Source: Bathymodiolus brooksi (lineage: Eukaryota > Mollusca > Bivalvia > Mytilida > Modiolidae). Taken from it: 64,000 nucleotides of DNA. The DNA is taken from the NCBI GenBank assembly GCA_963680875.1, contig OY804583.1:33221331-33285330 (forward strand), written 5' to 3'. Numbering within the stretch: position 1 is the stretch's first letter; each line of letters starts with the position of its first letter. The position numbers and the translations under genes were made by a program. The notes under the pieces were generated by a model, which did not search any database, was not told where the DNA came from, and worked only from the letters and a program-made list of their open reading frames with translations. Of this stretch, positions 11,501 through 23,500 are shown piece by piece.

Positions 11501-14500
11501 TGTGGTGGCAGCCATCTTGGATTTCCGATCGGCATAAAAAACAGAGGACCTTCCAATGATCATTCCTGGGCAGTTTGGTTTCAGAGAAGAAGCGTTTTGA
11601 AACATTTTTCCCATAGGGTCCAATGTTAAACAAGTCCTGCCGTAGCCACCATTTTGAATTTCATATCAGAACAAAAAACGTAAAGTTTTTAGAGGACCAT
11701 CCAATGAACATTCATGTACAGTTTGGCTTTAATCATATTTGTAGTTTCTGAGAAGAAGGCATTTGAACATTTTCCCATAGGTACCAATGGTAATCTATGT
11801 CCTGCGGTGGCGGCCATCTTGGATTTCCGATCGACATAAAAAACATAAACTTTGTAGAGGAACTTCCAATGATCATTCCTGGGCAGTTTGGTTTCAATTA
11901 TCCAAGTGGTTTCAGAGAAGAAGCGTTTTGAAACATTTTTCCCATAGGGTCCAATGTTAAACTACGTCCTGCCGTAGCCGCCATTTTGAATTTCATACTG
12001 GAACAAAAAACGTAAAGTTTGTAGAGGACCATCTAATGAACATTCATGTACAGTTTGGCTTTAATAATATTTGTAGTTTCTGAGAAGAAGGCATTTGAAT
12101 ATTTTCCCATAGGGTCCAATGTTAATCTATGTATTGCGGTGGTGGCCATCTTGGATTTCCGATCGGCATAAAAAACAGAAACTTTGTAGAGGAACTTCCA
12201 ATGATCATTCCTGGGCAATTTGGTTTCAACTGTCCAAGTGGTTTCAGAGAAGAAGCATTTTGAAACATTTTTCCCATAGGGTCCAATGTTAAACTAAGTC
12301 CTGCCGTAGCCGCCATTTTGAATTTCATACCGGAACAAAAACCCTTGAGATTGTAGAGGACCGTCCAATGAACATTCATGTACAGTTTGGCTTTAATCAT
12401 ATTTGTAGTTTCTGAGAAGAAGGCATTTGAACATTTTCCCATAGGGTCCAATGTTAATCTATGTCCTGCGATGGCGGCCATCTTGGATTTCCGATCGGCA
12501 TAAAAAACAGAAACTTGGTAAAGGACATTCCAATGATCATTCATTTACAGTTTGGGTTCAGTCAGTTCATTAGTTTCAGAGATGAAGATCTTTGAAATTT
12601 CAGCCAATCAGAGCATATTATTGGCCCTGGCAGCCATATTGAATATCCGACTGGAACGAAAAACAGTAACTTTGTAGAGGACCATCCAAGGAACATTCCT
12701 GCTAAGTTTGGTTCCAATCGGCCCAGTGGTTTCGGAGAGGAAGCTTGAAATGTGAAAAGTTTACAGACGACAGACAACAGACGACGGACGCCAAGTGATG
12801 GCAATAGTTCACCTGGACCTTTGGTCCAGGTGAACTAAAAAGGGGGGATGCCCTGAGGACCACCTTGGTATTAAAAATCGGATTAAAAAAATTCCTGTCA
12901 ATTAATTTCCACCAAAAAATGTCACACTGAAGAATAGACATATAGACATCATTGCACCAAGTTTTACAAACTTTTACCGTCAGATTTTTAAAATATTTAA
13001 ATTTATGTTTTTCATGGATGGCACCCAGAAAAAAATGAAATTGTGGAGGAAAGTTATCACACACCCATCCTTTGCTAGTTTCTTTGTTTGTTAGATAAAA
13101 AATAACTAGTTACCAATAACAAAAAGCTTTTGAATTCTTATAATTGACACAATGGATGTCCAAATTACCAAATGACTGCATTTGTCTTTTTTATTTTCAA
13201 GTTGGCTGGGGAGGGGGAGGGGTGGTTTGAGGGTGACTCTACTTGATTAATTCATTACAAAAAAATAACACAAAAAACACAGACAGCCACCCAGCTGTAT
13301 TGTTAAATTCCTTCAAATTCTGTGCTCCAGTTGTATTCGTTTGATTCTGGTTATTCTTTAGTTGTCTTATGAGAAGGGCGGCGGTGGTATAAGGAGGATC
13401 AGATATTACAATTTTTTTCCCAAACATAGCTTTCTATTTTTTTACTACCATAAAATGAATTTGCTCTATAGTTTCATAATATCTAAGATTCTGGTGTACA
13501 TTGTATATATTTAATTCATTTTTTTTTTTTGACAAACCATTGAAATTCAATAGAAAAATGTCACACAAATTGTGTTACATTTCTGGCATTTTTGACAACA
13601 TACAAATGTACTTCGATGAACATTTTTTATGGAAAGATATATTTCAATGATATTTTGTGGGCACAGGCATATAATAATAACACACTGCCTGACACTGGCA
13701 TAAGCAGCAATAAGATATAAAAATACAAAGAGCACAGCTATGGAAAGGTAAAAGGAAAAGGAGTCATTTCTTTAACTGGCCATATCCAATGTAAACAATC
13801 TTTGTCACCAAGAAGTTTGGAATTGAGGGGGGATTTTCAAACGCACAGATGATCATATATTGGAGAAGACACTGAAAATAGAGTTATCTCCCATACCTCA
13901 GGCCTACACCCTTAAGTCCTCTCATATCTCTAACACAATGATAAAAGCTACAATAAATATGTTGGGGCACTCCCTGGAAAAATTTGCATACAAATCAGAC
14001 TTAAAAATAAAAAAAGACATCAAGAATTATACCAAAGATATCTCCCAAAACTTTATATAAATGCACCCAAATTTTCACCTGAGCTATGGCAATTTAGTCC
14101 GTAAATACATAAACATTACGCTTGCATTATAAAAAGAACAAGAAAATTCACTAAAAATCAGTTTTTGTTTTCAAACCTGGGGATAAAATCTGTATCTACA
14201 TGTCTACCCGTGGGCATTGAGATTGTACCACCCACCCTTCAGGCCATACAGAAGTGCTTCAGGGTGGTACAGTAAATAACTGATAATGCCTCTCGTTAAT
14301 CAGCCAAATATCAAATTTTAATTATATTGATCAAATACCTTTCACTACAAACTATTGGGCTACACATATACCTCAATCTTTTGTAAACTTCTCAGCATCA
14401 CACTGGTTGTAAATGGAATGACCTTTGACCCTGAGACTTCAACCACACCCACTTTCAACATGATTGCTGTAAAATATTGCTCAGTAGCAGACTCAATCAC

Positions 14501-17500
14501 ATGGTACGTTGGACATCTTTGTGTTAGTATCTGTAGAGTTTCTGGGATCACTTCCTGTAGAAAAACTACATGCGGGTTTTCTCTGTAATTAGATAAAAAG
14601 GTAAATTCAGTTTTCAGTCTTTTTTAAAGTTAGATATTTATGGAATCGTTTCTTACATTTTTTTAGAGGACCGTCATAGTCATGATTGTATGGCTGCTGG
14701 ATTTACAAATATCTGTGCAATCAGTATCTATCACCACTAAATTTGTGAGTTCAAATCCCGCTCATGGTGAGGTGTACTCAATACAACATTATGTGATAAA
14801 GTTTGTCAGCAAAATTTGTATTGGTAATTTTTTTGTGGTTGACGATTTGAAGATGATTATGAAGACGTAAACATGATCATTTACAAGAAATTAATAAATC
14901 TTATAAATACATTCTATTTAAAATGAAATACACTATATCGTGGTCATGATCGTATGGTAGTTGGATTTAACTTACCACTACCGGTGCGATCAGTGCATAT
15001 CACCACTATTGTTATGAGTTCGAACCCCGTTCATAGCGATGTGTACTCGATGCAACATTATGTGATAAAGTTTGTCAGTTACTTGTGACAGGTCGGTGGT
15101 TTTCTCCGGGTACTCTGGTTTCCTCCACCAATAAAACTGACCGCCACGATATAACTGAAATATTGTTGAAAGTGGCGTTAAATACCATAAACAAAAACCA
15201 AACCAAACCCTTAGGTGACGTCTAAAGGAGATTAAATTTTACTTATTAATGATGTCACAAACAGCTTGTGCTCTTCTTGGTTTTGCTTTCTCGTACTGGC
15301 CATCAATATTCCACGACATCAATCTGATACGGTTCGGCTCAGGATCATCTGTAGTGGGCGTTCTACAATAAAGTGATAATACATTTGTATTATTAGACCT
15401 TCCACAAAAAATGCTTTGGTTTCCAGGATCAGCAATATTAATATTAGGTTTTCTTTCCCTTCAAACAAAGGGACATAACTATGAATTGGTTCTTGGAATA
15501 ATTGTCACATTTTAATTAGATTGGTGTTTTTGCTTGGTTTGTTTTGATTGGTTTATGGTGCTTAACACCACTTTTAACAATATTTCAGCTATATTGTGGC
15601 GGTCAGTTTTATAGGTGGAGGACACCAGAGTACCTGAAGAGAACCACCGACCTGTCGCAAGTCACTGACAAACTTTATCGCATAATGTTGTATTGAGTAC
15701 ACCTAAACCTTTTAACGGGATTTGAACTCATGACTTTAGTGGTGTTGATATTTTGGGACAGATGAATGAAAATCAACTATTAGAACAATGATGTATTACA
15801 AATATCAACTGGAAAGCATTAATTTGGCAATTTTCCTTAAATTAAAGGGTCATAACTCTAAAATAGTACATATCATCATGCTCCATTTGAACTTGATTTA
15901 AAATTGAAAATACTTGTTCTTTTAACAGCCATCAAAATTCAGGAGGAAACAATAAACTTATTTGTTATTTATATTTAGGGGACCAGATTAACTTATTTGT
16001 TATTTAGGGGACCAGATTAACTTATTTGTTATTTAGGGGACCAGATTAACTTTTTTATTCTTTAGGGGCCTAAGGGGATCAGATTGACTTGTTTGTTATT
16101 TAGGTGACCAGATCAACTTACCGGGGTATTTGTTATTTAGAGGACCAGACTAGCTGGTAAGTTATAACCTGATTGGTCAGCTCTAATTTACATAAAAGGT
16201 CACCTGAACATGACCCCATATGAAATATTTTTATAAATTAGAATATCACCAAAGAATTTTTTTTTTAATATACAACAAACATTTAATTTCACATAGATTG
16301 TACAGCATCACTATTAATATTACAAAATGTGAGTGAGCAAGCGAGTAATTATTGTTCAACCCGAAATGAGCAATTTTTCATGGCGCGTACAAGTTACATT
16401 TTGATGACATAATAATGCGTCCTTTGTACTAGATCAACATGCTGAGTTGGAATTTTTCATAAGGCAAGCACACTGAAACAAGTCTGCAGGAAAAAAAGAA
16501 ATTGCTGGACTTTGCACACATTATTCTGATTCCGAGCCAACCAGTCTTTGGTCTTACTCCTCAGTGCTACATGCTTAGTGAAGAAGCAACAAATACCAAT
16601 TTTGTAGTCTATGTTTTGACTCAACGGTGGCTCGACCTTTCAAACTATTGCACTTAGAGGCAAGCATACTAAGGGACGAACCAGGGGGGGGGGGGGGGGG
16701 TTATGGTTTTTTTCTAAAAAAATATTCTGATTTTGGTGGAGGAAAAAAATAATAATCTGATTCAGAGTTTTTGTCATATAACCTAATGTTAAATTCTGCG
16801 ACAAAAAAAATAAATATTTTAACTCTCGTGTTGTCCGAAAAAAAAAATCTGAACGAATCAAAAAACCATAACCCCCCCTGCAAGTTAAATGGTCGGTCCC
16901 TAACCATTAGTGTTACACCACTAATGTAGTTTTTTTTAACAAACTTTGAAATCTTCATATATACATGTAGTTACATTTCTGATTGGTGATTTTTTGAACT
17001 GTTAGAACCATTAGTCCCTACTGTACTGTTACTACCAAAACTGATCGTGTCTATCTTCACTTTTTTCTGTTGCAGTCCTGAAGCAAGCGTTTCTTCAATA
17101 TATGCATTGACAGCTCTTTGAAAAATATCTCAAATATTTTAGAAAATTTAACACCGACTTAATTATATATGTGGCACTAGTATCATTTTAGTATTAAATT
17201 AAACCTTATAATTGAGAGCAAATTAAAATTGAAAAGTGCAAATCTATGTAATGTTCAGTATGTTTGTTTGTTTGATGGTGTTTAACACCACTTTCAACAA
17301 TATTTCAGTTATATCGTGGTGGTGTTCAGTATGAGTGAAAAAGAAAGAAAACAGGCGTTTTGCACATTCCAGATTTGATTCTAAAATTATATGGTTTTTT
17401 TCAATTTGTAAGTATCTACTGAAATTGAATTTTTTTTTAATGTAAATGACACTGACTTTCAATTAGATTTTGGTTCAAAGTTGACCATTGTTTTACCATC

Positions 17501-20500
17501 ATGTCATACGATGGTCTTGTATGCTATCTAATATCTAGCTAATGGTAGAGGCCATCAGCTCTCTTTGATTATGATAAACTTCTGTAATATTATACATATG
17601 ACAACTTTTATGTCACTAAGATTAAATTTATATTATGCAATACATAATGTTCAGGATTCTTTTGTGATAATGCTGTTTGTTTTGGTATATGCGAGGGTTG
17701 TCATCTTACTCACATTTGGAAAGCATGTACATCACAATATCATGTCACTAAGTGGAGAGGCTTGGGCACTAGTACCTTTTATTGAAGTGCCTGTACCAAG
17801 CCAGGAAAGTCAGCGGTCAGTAGCTGTACCAAGCCAGGAAAGTCAGCGGTCAGTAGCTGTACCAAGCCAGGAAAGTCAGCGGTCAGTAGCTGTACCAAGC
17901 CAGGAAAGTCAGCGGTCAGTAGCAGTACCAAGCTAGGAAAGTCAGCGGTCAGTAGCTGTACCAAGCCAGGAAAGTCAGTGGTCAGTAGCTGTACCAAGCC
18001 AGGAAAGTCAGCGGTCAGTAGCTGTACCAAGCCAGGAAAGTCAGTGGTCAGTAGCTGTACCAAGCCAGGAAAGTCAGCGTTCAGTAGCTGTACCAAGCCA
18101 GGAAAGTCAGCGGTCAGTAGCTGTACCAAGCCAGGAAAGTCAGCGGTCAGTAGCTGTACCAAGCCAGGAAAGTCAGCGGTCAGTAGCTGTACCAAGCCAG
18201 GAAAGTCAGTGGTCAGTAGCTGTACCAAGCCAGGAAAGTCAGTGGTCAGTAGCTGTACCAAGCTAGGAAAGTCAGTGGTCAGTAGCTGTACCAAGCCAGG
18301 AAAGTCAGCGGTCAGTAGCTGTACCAAGCCAGGAAAGTCAGTGGTCAGTAGCTGTACCAAGCCAGGAAAGTCAGCGGTCAGTAGCTGTACCAAGCCAGGA
18401 AAGTCAGCGGTCAGTAGCTGTACCAAGCCAGGAAAGTCAGCGGTCAGTAGCTGTACCAAGCCAGGAAAGTCAGCGGTCAGTAGCTGTACCAAGCCAGGAA
18501 AGTCAGTGGTCAGTAGCTGTACCAAGCCAGGAAAGTCAGTGGTCAGTAGCTGTACCAAGCTAGGAAAGTCAGTGGTCAGTAGCTGTACCAAGCCAGGAAA
18601 GTCAGCGGTCAGTAGCTGTACCAAGCCAGGAAAGTCAGCGGTCATTAGCTGTACCAAGCTAGGAAAGTCAGCGGTCAGTAGCTGTACCAAGCCAGGGAAG
18701 TCAGCAGTCAGTAGCTGTACAAAGCCAGGAAAGTCAGCGGTCAGTAGCTGTACCAAGCCAAGAAAGTCAGCGGTCAGTAGCTGTACCAAGCCAGGAAAGT
18801 CAGCGGTCAGTAGCTGTACCAAGCCAGGAAAGTCAGTGGTCAGTAGCTGTACCAAGCCAGGAAAGTCAGTGGTCAGTAGCTGTACCAAGCTAGGAAAGTC
18901 AGTGGTCAGTAGCTGTACCAAGCCAGGAAAGTCAGCGGTCAGTAGCTGTACCAAGCCAGGAAAGTCAGTGGTCAGTAGCTGTACCAAGCCAGGAAAGTCA
19001 GCGGTCAGTAGCTGTACCAAGCCAGGAAAGTCAGTGGTCAGTAGCTGTACCAAGCCAGGAAAGTCAGCGTTCAGTAGCTGTACCAAGCCAGGAAAGTCAG
19101 CGGTCAGTAGCTGTACCAAGCCAGGAAAGTCAGCGGTCAGTAGCTGTACCAAGCCAGGAAAGTCAGCGGTCAGTAGCTGTACCAAGCCAGGAAAGTCAGT
19201 GGTCAGTAGCTGTACCAAGCCAGGAAAGTCAGTGGTCAGTAGCTGTACCAAGCTAGGAAAGTCAGTGGTCAGTAGCTGTACCAAGCCAGGAAAGTCAGCG
19301 GTCAGTAGCTGTACCAAGCCAGGAAAGTCAGTGGTCAGTAGCTGTACCAAGCCAGGAAAGTCAGCGGTCAGTAGCTGTACCAAGCCAGGAAAGTCAGCGG
19401 TCAGTAGCTGTACCAAGCCAGGAAAGTCAGCGGTCAGTAGCTGTACCAAGCCAGGAAAGTCAGCGGTCAGTAGCTGTACCAAGCCAGGAAAGTCAGTGGT
19501 CAGTAGCTGTACCAAGCCAGGAAAGTCAGTGGTCAATAGCTGTACCAAGCTAGGAAAGTCAGTGGTCAGTAGCTGTACCAAGCCAGGAAAGTCAGCGGTC
19601 AGTAGCTGTACCAAGCCAGGAAAGTCAGCGGTCATTAGCTGTACCAAGCTAGGAAAGTCAGCGGTCAGTAGCTGTACCAAGCCAGGGAAGTCAGCGGTCA
19701 GTAGCTGTACAAAGCCAGGAAAGTCAGCGGTCAGTAGCTGTATCAAGCCAAGAAAGTCAGCGGTCAGTAGCTGTACCAAGCTAGGAAAGTCAGCGGTCAG
19801 TAGCTGTACCAAGCCAGGAAAGTCAGCGGTCAGTAGCTGTACCAAGCTAGGAAAGTCAGCGGTCAGTAGCTGTACCAAACCAGGAAAGTCAGCGGTCATG
19901 TCTTTGTGTTTTAGGAGTATTGAATTTGCCTCTTTCTACGATTTTAATATTTACTTTTGAAATTATTCTGACATTTTGGTATTTTTTTTCTTTTTCATTT
20001 TATTCATCAGCTAATTTCAATATTTACAATTCTTTCAAATTTCCAAAATAAGAAATGTGGGAATTCCATGAAAAGGTAGTGAATTTCCAAACTAAAAATA
20101 ACTTTGTGGCCAAGCTTTGTTTTTCAAAATAATTTCCTGCTAGATATTTAACATGCAATGTGGTTATATATCTGTTGAATACACAACATGTATAAAATGC
20201 ATGTTTATCTGTTCATATAAGAGTATGGGGTACATGACTACATGTACAGGTATAAACTAAAGGAGGAAATTTTAAATATACATGCACCCATTATATGTAC
20301 AAATAAGAGGATGGATAGGGTATGGTGTTTAACGTCACTCTCAACAATTTCAGTTATATCATGGCGACCAGTTTTAGTGGTGGAAGAAGTCGGAGTACCC
20401 GGAGAGAACCACCGACCATGGGCAAGCAACTGGTAAGTTTTATCACTTGCTGCTGCAAGTCGAGTGCACCCTATTTTGTAATTTACAAAGCCGGGTGCGA

Positions 20501-23500
20501 GTTCACACGATGATGTTTTAATATTTATATCTGATTCAACCCACCATTTCTTTAGAAATGCCTGTACCAAGTCAGGGTCATTACGGTTTTCACAGTTTTC
20601 CGGTTGTTGACTGATTTTGTCTGTTTATATACTTATGAGTTTTGACTTTCCCTTTGTAAGATTGCTCGGAGTTCGGTAATTTTGTTATTACCCTTATTCA
20701 AAGTTAGTGGTGAGTATCACAGGTACTTGTGGACAGGACCCTATGTTGCTCCCCTTTTTTTTTTTTTATAAGATGTTGCCCCCTCCTTTTTTTTTTTTAG
20801 CATCGACTTTTTGTCATATAAACAACATTTTGCAACTTTATATGTATCACTGTATGACATGTACAATCAAACAGTAGTTTCTATCCACGCCGGGTTTCTG
20901 ACAAGATATAAGCTAACTTATATCTTTGATCTTACATGTACACCTTAGTGCTTAGTGGAGAACAACAATACCAATTTTATAGTCTTTGGTTTGATCCGAC
21001 CATAGCTCCAATCCATCATCTACCACATTCGAGATTAGCAAAACAATTACAACACTGACGCGGTTGCAGTGAATACGAAATTGTAATTTTTTTAACAGGA
21101 CATTCGGTCTGGTGAACGAAGATGATTCACCAGACCGAATCAACTTTTACCAGACCGAAAGAAAATCGTAATTTTTTAAATATTTCATTGTTGATGGCTG
21201 GCCTGTATAGTTTCCTTTACTTGTATAAAGCTTTTTTCATTGTTATTGATTTTAATTAGGGTTGTTTTCTTATTTCATATACCCATGTCATATGAAACCA
21301 ACTAGGAGAAGAATGGTATGGGAACACAAATTTTCATAACAAATATATTCCGAATAGTTGTATTGTTAACATTCTCTCTCCGAGAGAAGGAAAACTTCTC
21401 TCCAATTATCTTCTTCATCCATAAAATCAGCACAAAAGTCATCATTGTTCTTGTCTGTGTCACATATAATAATTCAGTTCATGAAGGTCACTTTCCTCAC
21501 TGTCAACATCAAGCTTTTCCTGCAGTGGTTGCTTTCAAGCAAGGGCTACCAATTTTCCATTTCTCGTTTTAGCAATGCAAATTTACTGTATATATATTTT
21601 TCTGAACATTGTTTGATAAAACAAGTCTGCTTTGAAGTAAGCATTTTGTAGAATTTATTTTTTTATATAAATAAAGCAAAGTATTTTATTTAAATTCACA
21701 GAGATTCGAAATAAAAATTTTAGTGGATATCTTTTCAATCATTTGTCTTATGTCTTAATCAGGAAAAAGTTTGCAATATTTGTCCATTTCAAAGGTTTCA
21801 ATATGTCCCAAAAGACTAAATCAAGTCCTCTATTGTATTATGCACAAAAGACAAGTTTAAATTTGGCGCCAATTTGAAAAACGATATGTACAATAAAAGA
21901 GTTTTGATCTGGCGTTTCACTTTAGTTTTTATGAAATCCTATGCCGGAAACTGACAAATCAATTGTAATAGCCGAAATTGACGAAATCAAATGACAGAGC
22001 AATACCGGACAATCAGTCCTGAAATCCAAGGGTTTTTTTATCGGACCGGTGGTCATTTTACCGGACTTGTCCGTCGTTCCGACGGTATTTCGTTTTCACT
22101 GCGGTTGTGAATTATTGAAAAATTACAGTGGTAAATTTATTTGGTACAAATGTATATGCATCTGTGACTTTACATGTAACAGAGTTATTGAAAAGTATCG
22201 GTTTTATCGGTTTTGCCGACAAAAAATGTGAAAGTCCGATAAAAACAACATAAATATCGGCCCAGATGTCCGATTAAAAAAAAATGCGATGTTTAAATTT
22301 TTTCCGGAAATTCGTACCCGCTCCGCATAATGGTTTTCATATTATAGTGAAGAACCATTCGGAATTCCGATTGTTCGTTCCAATGTCGGATGAGACCCGA
22401 GAGCTTCCGTACTATAACAAACAACAAACAAGCATGGCTACATCATGGCCGATTAAATTTCACACAGATGCTAAGACGGGTGTGAAGAGCTCAGAACAAA
22501 AAATAATGAAAAGTGCGAAGCCTATAGGAAGCGGTTATTTTTAAGCAGCTGTACTAGATAAGATAAGATTTTATTGGTCCAAATTAAAGGGCCCACGAAG
22601 GGGCATATAAACATAATAAAACATAAGGTGATTGCATAAAATATCATATAAATTATAAATACAAGAATGAGAGACATGACTTAAAATATGCGATACCAGC
22701 TATCCGAAACAGTGACTTTTTAACAGGAAATCACACATGCATATTAAAGTATCTTTACTTTCTGAGTTTAAAAGCCAGACCTTGGCTACAAAATGACAAC
22801 GAAAATTTGTGTTGAACATTACGGCCCAATAGTCAATACGGGGATAAGTTTTAAAAATTTGCAGGGCTCAAGTAAAAAATTTCTTTTCTTCGCAGGTTCC
22901 AAAAAATATTAAATCAGTACAGTATCTGACCAAGGCATGAGAAAACTTGTGTACAAAAATGGGCATTGACACAACAAACAACAGCTCACAAAATAGTCCG
23001 AGATTCCTCTGTCGTTTAACGGCATTGATAATCTTGCTGTAGCCGTTCAACGACAGAGGGTGATACATACGGAAACCATCAAATTTGCCTCACAGCCATA
23101 GTATCGGCACATTTCCACGTTTCGTGGCTATCGGATTTTATTTTCTATCATAAACCTTATATAAATCGCTTCACCAATCATTTTTCTATTCATTCATAAC
23201 CATCTTACCCTCAGAAAGTGGTGTTACACTCCATTACAGCACGATTTTGCCTTAGATCCTATTATTCCGCCATTTGACTTCCATTTTCGAATCTACACAC
23301 GTGATCTCGCGATACTAACTGAATGATGACAGCAACGCATTGCATGATGGGAGCTAATTAATGCAGCGTGCCAAATTATTTGGAGCATTATTTGCATACG
23401 TAAACAACATTCAAATCACATGGAAGACGATACATTTAAGCGTATTCTGCAGGACAAACAGTCCATCTACAGATCAAAGAAGAGCAGAACGAAATTATAC

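Noticed and set aside
12702..13064. 120-codon minus-strand frame as a gene
   Set aside because: It overlaps the end of the satellite element and has no domain, splice context or conserved neighbour.
17791..19898. CRISPR array
   Set aside because: Repeats are contiguous with no spacers, in a eukaryotic intron.
17565..19960. 706- and 660-codon frames in the 33-bp array as proteins
   Set aside because: Open on both strands simply because the unit is a multiple of three and nearly uniform; reported as a repeat with coding left as a low-probability option.
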